From positions 3,844,001 to 3,908,000 of the forward strand of contig NC_069110.1 of the NCBI RefSeq assembly GCF_947172395.1: a DNA stretch of 64,000 nt, in the 5' to 3' direction. The notes below the pieces were generated by a model. That model was not told the origin of the DNA. It made no database searches and worked only from the letters and a program-made list of their open reading frames with translations. The stretch's first letter is position 1, and the number at the start of each line of letters is the position of its first letter. Below are positions 42,501 to 52,622 of this stretch, piece by piece. Both the position numbers and the translations under genes were made by a program. This stretch comes from Bicyclus anynana. Taxonomy: Eukaryota; Arthropoda; Insecta; Lepidoptera; Nymphalidae.

Positions 42501-44286
42501 AAAATTGACATGCACACCGTACTTCCGGTGTATATAACTGTACACTTCCTTCTCTCGTTGGTCGTACAGGCTTTTCTAACGGAGTCCCACCTTCGGATGT
42601 CCATCGACGGAGTTTACTCATAACTATTATTCAACCAAAAGTCCCTACACCCGACACATGTTTATTTAAGATTTAACGTTTAAATCTTTTTTTTTAATAT
42701 TTTACGCACGGACATTAATTGTCATTGTAAGAGTCTGTTTCAAAAGACCGCCAGATAATGAACTAATCACTAGCGCGAAAGCAACCGCGAGCACTGATCA
42801 CTGATGACAATTTTAAAGAGCTTACTCAATGTACAGGAAGACGTATCGTTCAGGGCTATATTTATCGGACATATATTACAAGCTAGCGCGTTCGCTTTGC
42901 AGTTGAAACTCAAATGAAAAGCCATTATTACGCATGACAATACAACTTCTTTAACACATAATAATTAACTTTGTCAAATATAATAAAAATATAATACCTG
43001 TTGGGTCTAGACCAATCATGATCAGTGGATTCCGCATTTGTATATTTCCGTTCAGTATCACGAGGACTCGGGCTTGGTGATGTCTCGATAGGTATGGTTG
43101 TAGATTGTTCGATACTATTATCGTCATTAATAATTTCTGTAATGGTTATGTTAGGAGAGTCATCACATTTTCGACTGTCATCCTTTTGATTTTGAAATAG
43201 TTCTTCTATTTTCGGCTCTTCTGGGTCCATCTCTTCATCCAGGAGCATAGCTTCCCTATTTATGTCATCTTTTTTATACAATTTTTCCATTATATGTTCG
43301 TCAGCTTTTAAAGATGAATTATCATCCGTTACTAAACTTGGATCTTGAGATGCATTAGATTTTTTTTCTGCAATACTATCGTTTTCTTTATTGCTATTAT
43401 TTTTATCATTATATTGTTTATTTAAATCTGTTGCATATTGTAAGGATTTATCTATGTTGGTGTCCTTCGGTTCGTCAATATCTTCATATACATGATCTTT
43501 TTTTCTCCTTAGTAGTGGCGAGTCAACACTCATAGTTTTACTCATCTCATCTGAATCACCTAACCTAATTGCACCAAATTTTTGCCTTCGGACTGCTCCA
43601 GGTGAATTTTTTAACTGTCTGATTTCTTGAACCTTTTCATTTTTTTTGCGTTTTGACGTTGGTGATTTATCATTTTCAGTTTTATCTAACTTATGTAATG
43701 TTTTATCGGCTAAGTGTTTAATCTTATTTACCAGTGGATGGCAACACTTAGTTTTTTCTCGTGTTTCAGAAGCACCTATATACTGTGGTTCAGGCATACG
43801 TCGCTTCAATATGCTTTTTGGAGAAACACTTTTAGGAGTTGCAGCTGGAGCCTCTAAGTGTGCACTAGGTTGACTTTCAGGTGTCTTGGGTGCTTGTGAA
43901 CTGGCTGTTTTATTTAAAATATCGTCATCAGAATCTAAAGAAATTTCTTTAGAAAAATTTGGTATATGAACTCCTTCGTCTTCACCTTCTTCGCCATGCT
44001 TTCTACTGCTCCCTGGAGATGAGTCTAGATTAAGTATTTTTTGGCCACCTCTATCCACAGGTGAATGAGTTCGGGATTTTGAAAACTCCCGCGACATGCT
44101 TCTTCTAGGAGTCGTTTCCCGGATTATATCTTCAGCGGTGATCTCACCTTCTATAGGCACTTTCAATAGATGCGTCCAAGGATAACCACCTGCCTCACGA
44201 TCTCTTTTCAAATCTTCCCATTGATAGTCCTTTTTCGGCTCTGGTGTTAAATTTATTTCGTTATCTGGTGACAATTCAGATTCCAT
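37413..44286 (-). CDS. Large disordered tail-anchored protein with two alternative first exons
   Basis: Predicted coding exons are 44286-42998 (first exon A) or 42621-42413 (first exon B), then 42046-40198 and 39506-37413. Both first exons end in phase 2 (…AAC AG|GTATTA and …GTG AG|GTAAGT) and complete an AGT serine codon with the acceptor TTTTTCAG|T. The next junction, GAT|GTAAGT to TTTACAG|ATC, is phase 0. The products are 1743 or 1383 residues. The protein is acidic/basic low-complexity with many Ser-Pro, SH3-type proline motifs, a lysine-rich PERPKF repeat region and one C-terminal hydrophobic helix (MVIFLVLIAGLIMFGL) followed by a 21-residue tail ending NPPDNKQ. This topology fits a tail-anchored ER or nuclear-envelope protein, but the tail does not end in the PPPX of KASH proteins. 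I do not recognise an orthologue. Confidence 0.8.
39507..40197 (-). other. Intron (691 bases) of the tail-anchored protein gene
   Basis: Donor GAT|GTAAGTACATG and acceptor CTATATTTACAG|ATC. No repeat was recognised inside; the plus-strand open frame at 39954-40148 is not supported. Confidence 0.75.
40198..42046 (-). CDS. Middle coding exon with PERPKF repeats
   Basis: It contributes 617 residues including the shared serine. It starts SDHEYEIIEKPPPNIIY. Around residues 140-270 a Lys/Gln-rich probable helix (IQQRIKEGTGKLKSQAGKLK...) leads into repeated KFSLPERPKF / KFKMPERPK units (about seven, at roughly 41300-41570). Acidic linkers, FPPVRPSRAKRKKK and LPMPPKRKKK motifs follow. The open frame extends upstream to 42159, but those codons belong to the intron because the acceptor is at 42047. 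Short plus-strand frames here (40924-41175, 41159-41737) are shadows. Confidence 0.85.
42413..42621 (-). CDS. Alternative first coding exon B
   Basis: The ATG at 42621 begins MSKLRRWTSEGGTPLEKPVR and continues 69 codons to GTG AG|GTAAGTCAC. No in-frame acceptor path from exon A is possible: splicing in just upstream would meet a stop (TAA) almost at once. This exon therefore needs its own transcription start in the region 42622-42950, inside the intron of the longer form. The 69 residues are basic with three cysteines (RCACQFFQC). Confidence 0.7.
42622..42960 (-). promoter_or_regulatory. Inferred internal promoter for exon B
   Basis: This is unique sequence directly upstream of exon B; GC is modestly raised near 42765-42900 ('AGCGCGAAAGCAACCGCGAG'). 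The call rests on the alternative first exon, not on a recognised core motif. Confidence 0.35.
42998..44286 (-). CDS. Alternative first coding exon A
   Basis: The ATG at 44286 begins MESELSPDNEINLTPEPKKD and gives 429 codons plus two bases, ending CCC AAC AG|GTATTATATT. The open frame runs on to 42928 but those last 23 codons are intronic. The region contains YPWTHLLKVPIEGEI near the N-terminus, several Ser-Pro and Thr-Pro sites, PKSILKRR, a short amphipathic stretch around CCHPLVNKIKHLADKTLHKL and a YEDIDEP tyrosine motif. It is highly charged and probably disordered. Confidence 0.8.
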
Positions 44287-45091
44287 ATGTTTAGTCGGTA
44301 TACATTAATTTGTAACAAATAAACATTAGTACGTGCCAGTTTTCATAACGCCCATACTTTCCACTTTCGTTTGTTTATATCCTATTTTCACTTGGACCCA
44401 ACGAAATGTCACCGCCCAACTAAGAACACAACATATCGTTTCGAGAGGAGCTTCTGCTACTGAAAACACGTTATTTTTGCGTGGGTTTGTGTGAAAATAG
44501 GTGTGAATACGTTGTATAATATTATGATCACTGGTTTACGGATTATTTTTGACTAGTTACGTGGAATTACCTTGAAGCGTTTTGAAAACATTACTCGCGT
44601 CCTTGTACCGCCATACCTTAATTTATTGTTTTTATTTACAATTAACACTATGTAGTTTTTTTTTGTATTAGAAAACGATAAGCGATCGTTACAAAATCTC
44701 CGTTCAACTGGTTGCCCTGTCGTGATCCGAGCCAATGTGCTAAAAATAAAATCGAGCATGAATTTATTTTTGGTAACCTTTTCGCGTCATCAGCGAAAGT
44801 CCAAGGCAACTTTTATTTGAAATCAATGCAAATTAAATTATGGGATGGTAATTGCATACTAAAACTATTTTTCCTGTAATATACAACCTCTAATCAACAA
44901 AGGAGAGGTGATTATACACTGTACTTTGAAAGGCGTCCAAATTGCTTTTGAAATAGCAGAGTTAAATAGCTATTAGGTAGGTATTACGTATATACACTTT
45001 GGCGTGGCTGCGTGATATTGTTATTGGTATTTATTTGTTCATTTCTTTCGAGTACCTAGGTACCTACATGAAATATTAGGTACCGGCTTTT
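44287..45091. other. Upstream flank of the tail-anchored protein gene
   Basis: Probable 5' UTR and promoter of exon A lie within 44287-44800. No TATA box or CpG island stands out. The minus-strand open frame at 44553-44759 has no support as an upstream exon. Confidence 0.35.
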
Positions 45092-45390
45092 TTATTTTAT
45101 TCTTTACAAGTTAGCCCTCGACTAATATCACCCGATGATTAGTGATAATACATTCTAAGATGGAAGCAGGCAAACTTGTTAGGAGGAGGATGAAAATCCA
45201 CACCCCTTTTGGTTTCTACACGATATCGTACCGGAACGCTAAATTGTTTGGCGGTACGTCTTTGTCAATAGTCACGGCCGAAGCATCCCACCAGCCAGAC
45301 CTGGACCAATTAAGAAAACATCAAACGGCCCAGCCGGGGATCTAAATCCGTCTTGTAAATCCACCGCGCATACCAATGCGCCACGGAGGC
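45092..45390 (-). mobile_element. SINE-A copy
   Basis: Reverse-oriented, nearly complete: tail 'ACAAGTTAGCCC', body with 'CGTACCGGAACGCTAAAT', and head with TTGGTATGCGCGGTGGATTT and the A box region 'TGGCGCATTGG'. The B box is eroded (GATCCCCGGCTGG with a deletion). Open frames at 45142-45457 belong to it. Confidence 0.85.
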
Positions 45391-45470
45391 CGTAGGACCA
45401 GGCTTCCCTCCTCACATAAAAGGGGATATTGAGTTTATGATCACCACGCTGCTCCAATGTGGGTTAGCGG
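45391..45470 (-). mobile_element. SINE-C fragment
   Basis: 'GGACCAGGCTTCCCTCC', 'AAAAGGGGATATTGAG' and 'CTGCTCCAATGTGGGTTAG' match the reversed SINE-C tail. Confidence 0.6.
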
Positions 45471-45544
45471 AATTATAATTATTTAAAAGAAAATAAAATA
45501 ATTCACTAACAACAGGGTGGAGTAACACTATCAACTTTCAAACT

Positions 45545-45665
45545 CTGCATTGAAGAATTCTAGAAAGAAAGAAAAGCTCATTATTTCATCGGTCGATCCA
45601 GGCTACGAACTCAGGACCTCGTGTTCCAAAGCCACATGCTAACTAACCACTAGACTAAGGGGGCA
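45545..45665 (-). mobile_element. tRNA-derived SINE-D
   Basis: On the minus strand the head reads CTTAGTCTAGTGGTTAGTTA (A box TAGTCTAGTGG) and, further on, GGTCCTGAGTTCGTAGCC (B box region). It is followed by GATGAAATAATGAGCTTTTC. It is tRNA-like but lacks a proper acceptor stem and continues into a tail. Confidence 0.7.
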
Positions 45666-45766
45666 GAATTAGGTACTGACATTGCTTACAAATATACATA
45701 TTTCACTAAGGTACTTACTCTAATATAAGTTTAAAGTATTTAATTATACTACGTGATACGGAGAAC

Positions 45767-46370
45767 ATGATAGCCCAGTGGATATGACCTCTGCCTTCGA
45801 TGGTCGAATGCCTCCGGGTTCGAATCCGGTTCGGGTCATGCACCTCTAACTTTTCAGTTGTGTGCATTTTAAGAAATTAAATATCACGTGTCTCACGCTG
45901 AGTATATAAGAGGAAGTCTGAAGGTGGCGCCAGTGACAGAAAAATTGAGGAGTAGAAGGTTAGCTTTGTATGGACATGTAATGCGTAGGGAGGAAAGTCA
46001 TATTACTAGAAAAATGTTGAATGTGTAAGTGGAAGAACATAAGAGGAGAGGAAGGCCAAAGAAGAGATGGTTGGATTGTGTGAAAGAGGACATGTGTGTA
46101 AAAGGAGTGGATGATGAGTTGACGAGTAATAGAGACGAATGGAAAAGATTGACATATTTTTCCGACCCCACTTAAGTGGGATAAGGGTAAGGAGATGATG
46201 ATGTGTCTCACGCTGGCCCAATGCGGATTGGCAGACTTCACAAACGCAGATAATTAGAAATATTCTGTTATGCAAGTTTCCTCACGATGTTTTCCCTTCA
46301 CCGTTTGACATGTAATTTCTTAATTAAAATGCACACAACTGTAAAGTTGGAGGTGCATGCCCCGGACCTT
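45767..46370. mobile_element. Head-to-tail inverted SINE-B pair split by an RTE piece
   Basis: 45767-45900 is a plus-strand SINE-B head and body (A box TAGCCCAGTGG, B box GGTTCGAATCC). 46203-46370 is SINE-B body in the opposite orientation ('GGCCCAATGCGGATTGGCAG' to 'GGTGCATGCCCCGG'). Between them is the RTE insertion 45901-46202. Confidence 0.8.
45901..46202 (+). mobile_element. 5'-truncated RTE LINE with 13-bp target-site duplication
   Basis: The 302-bp insert encodes the end of an RTE protein with frameshifts and stops ('RRLALYGHVMRREESHITRK', 'HKRRGRPKKRWLDCVKEDM', 'DEWKRLTYFSDPT') and ends in a (GAT)n tail. GTGTCTCACGCTG is duplicated at 45888-45900 and 46203-46215. Minus-strand frames 45960-46275 are shadows. 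Confidence 0.85.
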
Positions 46371-47639
46371 TTGCGGCATAGATGGAAGTATAATTTTTAC
46401 GTTAACTTCACATCTTCAAGGGACTGTAGACATGAATTTGTTGTGTTAATTTCAATTCGATACCTACAAGCGTTCCTGAGATGAACAGTGGTGAAAGAAT
46501 GGACCACAACGTCATTATAATAGGGTTAATTTTATTATATTCAAGGTTCTTAACCCTAAATCTTGGTTATCAGTACAAGGTTTTAATAGTATGTCAGTCG
46601 AGGCTCCTAACGAATGGACCGATTTAGAGTATACTGAAGGTCCTTGAAGTTGTTTGAACGTTCCAGACCAAATAGCAGAAGCAAAGTTTTACTTATGCGT
46701 TATTGATATTAAAAAAATTCAGGCGTATGTTGCGAACATTTTGAATTGTTTTGTAATCGACTTCAACTTCGTCATTTATTAAACAATTTTGAAAATTCTT
46801 TTTTTTGTTTGAAAGAGTATAGAGAAAGAGTAATTTTGTGTTAAAATCAAAATTAGTAATATACTTAGATACGTCTTTGAAGTGGGTTCCATTTTTATGT
46901 TAAAAAGATGTTATTAATCTGTTTGTTTGTTTACGTTAATCGACAGAAGTATCTACTCTGATTGTTACAGGGAGTTTAGTTTAGCAGAGCTTTACTTCAG
47001 AAAAAACCAAAGGAATTTTTGCATAAATTCACCGTGCGGATGCCAAGTCTCTTTTGTGGCGCAGAGTAAACCCCCGTCCCGTTACTTATGAATCGAGCGA
47101 TGATATTACTTTATCAAAAAAAGTTTTCTCCAACGTTTTACGATATTTCTAATTTACCTTTAATTTGTCCACAACGGGGACAAGCCAAAATCGTTGGCCA
47201 TACACCCTGAGTTTTACGATATTTTTAATACTTATGATTGGTTTGTATGTCCGTTTTCTTGTTTGTTAAGCTTGATGGTAACAGAAAAAATCTAATACAA
47301 ACGAAATCTAATCCGAAATCTAATACGAAAAATAATAGAACTTCAAATGTTACTTCGCCGCTTTGGTACACCGGCGAACATTATGCCCTAGAATAGGAAT
47401 AAATAAATGTATTTTTATTCAAGAAAAATACTTTTATTAAGCAAATGAATTAACCAGATCTGCATACACTTTTATACGGGGCTGTAACTGGGTTTTTGGG
47501 CCGACGTTGTATGGGCCAATAAAGGAGAATTCCTTTATATAGGTATAAATTACATTATATCTCTAGTTTAATCGGTAATTATTTATTTTAAAATTGTAAC
47601 ACATATTTGCTGCTTATTTTAGTTCAGCCCATTTGAATG
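46371..47639. other. Intergenic sequence
   Basis: No gene, SINE or TIR was recognised. Short repeated words ('AATCTAATACGAAA', 'GAAATCTAATCCGAAATC') occur near 47290-47335. Confidence 0.4.
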
Positions 47640-47935
47640 TATTCAAAAAATTCAAAATTCAAAATCACTCAGCGGGCGATGGAGCGAGCTATGCTTGGGG
47701 TGTCTCTGCATGATCGAATCAGAAGCAAGAGTCGCGAAGCTGAAGTGGCAAAGGGCAGGCTACATAGTTCGAAGAGTCGATGGACGTTGTTGTACCAAGG
47801 TGCTGAAATGGCGACCCGCACCGGAAAGCGCAGTGTTGGTTGACGCCCCATTTCGTTGTTTGGAAGTCCATGCAAGAGGCCTATGTCCAGCAGTGGACGT
47901 CCATCGGCTGATAATGATGATGATATAATTACATT
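47640..47935 (+). pseudogene. RTE LINE 3' fragment
   Basis: It starts with repeated TTCAAAA words and then encodes 'ITQRAMERAMLGVSLHDRIR' and, after frameshifts, 'VAKLKWQRAGYIVRRVDGRC', ending 'GCCTATGTCCAGCAGTGGAC' and (GAT)n at 47917-47928. It is the same family as 17933-18356. No clear target duplication was found. Confidence 0.75.
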
Positions 47936-48339
47936 AGCTGTGACGTCTGCACCGTGTATTACGCTTGTATGAAGTGCACAGCATATGTTGAGCTGTACAC
48001 CCTTTCTTTTTTAGGGTTACAGACAGACATGCTGTCATAAGGGTAGGGTAGAAGAAGAAGAAGAAGAAATATACTTTATTGTACATTAAAAACAAAAATA
48101 AACAATAACTTATAATAACACTTAGAAACTAATGTACAAATGGCGGTCTTATCGCTAAAGAGCGATCTCTTCCAGACAACCACTGTGGAAGAGAAAAAAA
48201 AAACGTAAGCACCGATTCGGGTATACGCACACAAAAAATAAGAAAAGTTAAGTAATTTAAATACATAAATATTAAGCAATAATACATAATAATAATACAT
48301 AGACTATACTTAACTACATCATACATATATACAAAGAAA

Positions 48340-48420
48340 TACATATATACATACATACATACATACATACATACATACATACATACATACATACACACAT
48401 ACATACATACATACATACAT
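48340..48420. repeat. (CATA)n microsatellite in the LINE 3' UTR
   Basis: About 20 tetranucleotide units (ACATACATAC) with one CACA interruption near 48392. Minus-strand open frames at 48076-48529 are periodic artefacts. Confidence 0.9.
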
Positions 48421-48562
48421 GAAAACCTGCAAAACATAAAAACAAGACGGCATCTAAGGGAAGACAAAAGAAAAATAAATAAACAAAATAATTCAAAAAT
48501 AATAATAAATAAACATAATACACATACAAGCGTAATTTGGATTAATAAGTTAAATTAAAAGA

Positions 48563-50302
48563 TCAGGGAGGAAAAAAGTGCATGTTTACCAGCCGTTTGA
48601 AAGAGGTTAGAGATTGGGCACGCCGAATGTCTAAGGGCAATGAATTCCAGAGCCGAGCAGCTTTAACAGAAAAGGATTTAGAATAGAAGGAAGTATTATG
48701 GGAAGGAATTTTTAAGATTAGGTTGTCTTCAGAGCGAAGGGAGCGACAGTGAGTATCACTTAGAAAGCTAAAACGCTCTTTTAAATAAATCGGAGTCGTA
48801 GGATTAAACAGGACATTATACAAAAAAGACAGAATGTGAGTATTCCTGCGAAGGCGGATCGAGGGCCACTTGAGTTTTTCGCGAAATTCGGAAACATGGT
48901 CATATTTGCGAAGTCCAAATATGAATCTTATACAAACATTCTGAATGCGCTCAAGTTTATCCAGTAATTCTTCACTCAAATTTAGATAACAAGTGTCCGC
49001 GTAATCGAGAATTGGTAACAGGAGAGATTGTGCAAGCGCAATTTTAGTAGATAAAGGAAGGAAGTTTCGTAACCTACGAAGCGACCCCACGGATGCAAAC
49101 ACCTTCCCACTTACTCTGCTTACCTGAGGGGCCCAAGTGAAATACTTGTCAAAAGTAACTCCGAGATTTTTAACCGTGTCACTAAATGGCACACGCGTTC
49201 CATCAAAGATTACGTATGGAATATTATCCCAGTCAATACGTGCAACCAAACTGTGACTGCCTATAATAATAACTTGGGTTTTAGACGGATTGACTTTAAG
49301 GCCATAAGCCTTACTCCATTGCACTATACAATCTAAATCTTTATTTATGGCATCTATTGCATTGGGTAAATCAGCCAGTTTGGACTGAGCATATATTTGG
49401 AGATCATCTGCATACAGGTGATAGAGCGAGGTAAGTTGAAGAGTAATAGAACTTATAAAAAGAGAAAAAAGAAGAGGAGACAACACGCCACCTTGCGGTA
49501 CGCCGGCAGAAATTGTGTACCAATCAGACACAGAGTCATTGACTCGCACACGCTGCCGACGTCCGAACAAGTAACTATGAAACCAGTCAATCACATTAGG
49601 AGATATGTTGAGAGAAGCTAGTTTGGCTAGTAGAAGTTCGAAATCGACATTATTAAATGCATTGCTGAAATCTAGTAAGGCCAACACTGTGACACACTGA
49701 TTGTCCATATTAAAACGAATATCTTCGGTAATTTTTACTAATGCAGTAGTCGTACTATGACCAGTGCGGAAACCAGATTGAAAAGGATTTAAAAGATTCT
49801 GTCGGGTTAGGAAAAGGCTTAATTGACGATGGACTAAACGCTCAAAAACTTTCGAAAGGAATGGGAGGATGGAAATAGGCCTATAGTCAGAAAAGCAGGA
49901 AGGATTTAATTTTTTGGGTAGTGGAATGACTTGAGCATCCTTCCAAGAGGAAGGAAAACTCCCGGAAGACATGGAGAAATTGAATAAGGATTTAATTATT
50001 GGAGCTAGTAGGTTAATGAGAGGAATAATCATCTTCCGACTAATGCAGTCAGTACCAATAGCATCAGAGTTGACCTCACGAATACTTCTCTCAACATCAC
50101 TATCAGTGACTTGACAGAAAATAAAAGCAGGATCATCAGAAGTGGGTAAAGCTAGTAAATTATTTTTAGTAGTAAGTTTAGTGGCGTCATCAATGACGCA
50201 AGTAGAGGAAAAGTGGCTATTAAGCTGATTTAAATTTATGTTGAAGGAGCTATTATTTTGACGCGCTTTCCCAACTCCTAGAGACTTAAGAAATGTCCAC
50301 AC
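48563..50302 (-). CDS. LINE reverse transcriptase (ORF2 C-terminal part)
   Basis: Retroelement protein that would copy the element's RNA at a nicked target. The readable frame continues upstream of the GTG at 50302 (…ILEEEDSGRVWTFLKSLGVGK) to the truncation point near 50340. Motifs in order: SCFSDYRPISILPFLSKVFE (RT block 2), FQSGFRTGHSTTTALVKI, LALLDFSNAFNNVDF (motif A with the catalytic Asp), SAGVPQGGVLSPLLFSLFI (motif B), YHLYADDLQIY (motif C, catalytic DD), LGVTFDKYFTW, and a C-terminal domain ending in SLPLDIRRAQSLTSFKRLV. There are no stops or frameshifts, so the insertion is recent. The motif style suits CR1 or a jockey-group clade; the exact clade is not decided. Confidence 0.85.
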   Translation of the reverse strand: MWTFLKSLGVGKARQNNSSFNINLNQLNSHFSSTCVIDDATKLTTKNNLLALPTSDDPAFIFCQVTDSDVERSIREVNSDAIGTDCISRKMIIPLINLLAPIIKSLFNFSMSSGSFPSSWKDAQVIPLPKKLNPSCFSDYRPISILPFLSKVFERLVHRQLSLFLTRQNLLNPFQSGFRTGHSTTTALVKITEDIRFNMDNQCVTVLALLDFSNAFNNVDFELLLAKLASLNISPNVIDWFHSYLFGRRQRVRVNDSVSDWYTISAGVPQGGVLSPLLFSLFISSITLQLTSLYHLYADDLQIYAQSKLADLPNAIDAINKDLDCIVQWSKAYGLKVNPSKTQVIIIGSHSLVARIDWDNIPYVIFDGTRVPFSDTVKNLGVTFDKYFTWAPQVSRVSGKVFASVGSLRRLRNFLPLSTKIALAQSLLLPILDYADTCYLNLSEELLDKLERIQNVCIRFIFGLRKYDHVSEFREKLKWPSIRLRRNTHILSFLYNVLFNPTTPIYLKERFSFLSDTHCRSLRSEDNLILKIPSHNTSFYSKSFSVKAARLWNSLPLDIRRAQSLTSFKRLVNMHFFPP

Positions 50303-50340
50303 TCGACCTGAATCTTCTTCTTCGAGTATGGATTTGTGGA

Positions 50341-50799
50341 TAGGGTACTGACTGTCTGTAAATTTTAGATATAAATAAATGTATTTTGTTTTCTTTCTAT
50401 TCTTTCTTTTTCGTTGGTTGTGTGGTTAACTTAATCTGCAGTGGACCTAAGCACCAAATTCCATCTACTAGGAGCATGAACCTAGCCCTACAGTTGGAAC
50501 CAGCGGGCGATGGAACGAGCTATATTAGGAGTATCTGTCCGTGATCGAATCAGAAATGAGGAGATCAGTGTGGAGTAAGGGCAGCGTAGAACTATCGTAG
50601 GATTAGCGTAGTGGTAGGATAGGTAGGATCGTCCCCAGAAGCTGATCTAGTTTTGTAAATTATTCAAATGACGATCTTCTGTTATATATTCAGTCAGTAA
50701 ATTGGATATACGTACAACAATACACATACTTTGCGCTGAGGGCACAAAAATGTTAAACTAAAACGGGTAAACCCGGTAAACTGACAGCTTTATATATTA
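50341..50799. other. Intergenic sequence with an RTE scrap
   Basis: 50500-50572 ('AGCGGGCGATGGAACGAGCT', 'GATCGAATCAGAAATGAGGA') is a short internal piece of the RTE family at 17933. A TTTCTTTCT-rich tract lies at 50388-50412. Confidence 0.6.
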
Positions 50800-51023
50800 C
50801 TAGCGGACGCCCGCGACTTCGTCCGCGTGAAATTTAGTTTTTCACAAATCCCTCGGGAACAATGGATTTTTCCGAGACGAAAAGTGCTATAAGCTTATGT
50901 GTTAATCCAGAGTAAAATTCTATTTCCATTCAAAATTTCAGCCAAATCGGTTCAGTAGTTGCGGCGTTAAAGAGTAACAAACACCCAAACATACAAACTT
51001 TCGCGTTTATAATATTAGTAGGA
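50800..51023 (-). mobile_element. Complete short Helitron
   Basis: On the minus strand: start TCCTACTAATATTATAAACG at 51023 (preceded by A) and end GTCCGCTAG at 50800 (next base T). At 224 bp this is the cleanest small Helitron in the window. It contains 'CAAATCGGTTCAGTAGTTGC'. Confidence 0.8.
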
Positions 51024-51094
51024 TTCACAAATATCACATCACAAACACTTTGATTTAGTGTGTGTGTATGTGAAAATCCCCATCACTAATATTT

Positions 51095-51300
51095 TCCAGT
51101 TGTGGAAATCGAACCCACGGCCACAGAAATGGATGCTGAAAGCTGGGACACATCAAACCGCTATGTAGGAGTATAATAGTGGGTACTTGTATAATCTATA
51201 CTAATATTTTAGAGATGAAAGATTTGATTGTTTGTTTGTTTGCATTGAATAGGTCAATTACTAAACCGAATTGGAAAATTCTTTCATAGGTGGGAACGGA
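51095..51300. mobile_element. SINE-head remnant and Helitron 5' fragment
   Basis: 51095-51165 ('TTGTGGAAATCGAACCCACG') is a reversed tRNA-like B box typical of SINE heads. From 51195, TCTATACTAATATTTTAGAG begins a plus-strand Helitron 5' part related to 15490-15659, lost after about 51300. Confidence 0.5.
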
Positions 51301-52451
51301 ACGGAAAGGACGTGGGTGATGATTCAATAAATTCAGTCAGTTTCGATAAATGCCATTTATTTTTAATAATTAATAATATAAGTAGGGTTTATTTATAATA
51401 ATTAATTTGTAAGACATTGGTTTAAGCATTAGTAAGTAAGGGCAACCTGATTTAAACTTTATGACGTGTCGGAAGTTAGCCGCGAGTAACACAGCGCGTG
51501 TATTTCATAAAATACACAAAACTCATGACGCGCGTGGCGACTGCGGGTGGGAGAGAGACAGCTCTGTGTTGTGGCTCATCCATAACGATTTGGATTGCGG
51601 ATCATACCGCACGATGTTCCGAGACGTCATTAAATTTGAATCGGCGCTGTATGCGACTTATAAATATAAATATTTGAAATTTTAAATATAAATGAAAAAT
51701 ATTGAAGTTTATTCCTTTAGACACAATTATGATTTACATAATATATATTATTTTATACATTTATAAATAATAAATATATAAAATTATATAATTCCGATAG
51801 TCCTGAAGGAATAAACTCCAATATCATGGGTGAGATGATACACACATTTTTTCTTCACACTCATATTTCTATAACATTGATTTATTAAAATTATCTATTT
51901 AATGAATATTTTGAAAAGAAATAGCCGCACAAGCGTACAAGCGTATATCATCGATATAAAATAGGAATCTCTACACAGCGAGCGAGACACTATTTTATAA
52001 CTATACGCTATATTAATATTGTCAAGAAAGTATCTAACGATTAAACTTCGTACTATACTTTTAGTTGTAATATATCATTACAGTATTATTTTCTTAGGGT
52101 GTAACACTTTATGTAACTTAAGCCTACTTCATTGACAATATTAAGTATAAATGATTTTATACTTAAAGATCAAACGAACTCGATCGATCGTTCGATCATA
52201 ATTATATGATCAGCTCACTCGACTCGATTTAAGTTAACATATTGTAGAAGTGTTTTCAAGGTTAAAATGAATTTAATTTTGAAGTTTTTATTAAATCTGG
52301 ATTTTTTATAATTATTTCAATATTCTCAAATATTTTTGTAAGACAATCAATAGTAAATGGAATAGAAGGATCTAAATAATTAATTTGTTTTTCTTTACAA
52401 TCCAGCCTTGCCTCAAAACACCCATCGTATTGTTGATACGTGTTATTTTTA
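51301..52451. other. Intergenic sequence with a palindromic pair
   Basis: 'TTGAAGTTTATTCCTTTAG' near 51702 and its partial reverse complement 'GAAGGAATAAACTCCAATA' near 51805 form a loose inverted pair. The plus-strand frame at 51461-51685 has no recognisable domain and no splice context, so it is not called a gene. Confidence 0.4.
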
Positions 52452-52622
52452 TTTTATTTTTTATTCTTTACAAGTTAGCCCTTGACTACATTCTCACCTG
52501 ATGGTAAATGATGATGGAATCTAGGGTGGAAGCGGGCTAACTTGTTCGGAGGAGGATGAAAATCCACACACCTTTCAGTTTCTACACGGCATCGTACCGG
52601 AACACTAAATCGCGGTACGTTT
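52452..52622 (-). mobile_element. SINE-A 3' part
   Basis: Reverse-oriented tail and body ('ACAAGTTAGCCCTTGACTAC', 'GCATCGTACCGGAACACTAA'), without head. Confidence 0.8.

Larger units (their letters stand above)
48051..50340 (-). mobile_element. 5'-truncated CR1/jockey-like LINE with open reverse transcriptase frame
   Basis: The element is read on the minus strand and ends in a (TTC)n tail at 48051. TAGGGTA at 48044-48050 and 50341-50347 may be its target-site duplication. The 3' UTR (48051-48562) holds a (CATA)n microsatellite. The frame is open for more than 580 codons. The 5' endonuclease part of ORF2 and ORF1 are missing. Confidence 0.75.

Noticed and set aside
48076..48529. Open frames rich in MYVC repeats
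   Set aside because: They read through the (CATA)n microsatellite in the LINE 3' UTR.
51461..51685. 74-codon plus-strand frame
   Set aside because: No recognisable domain, no splice context, and it lies among repeats; support is insufficient.
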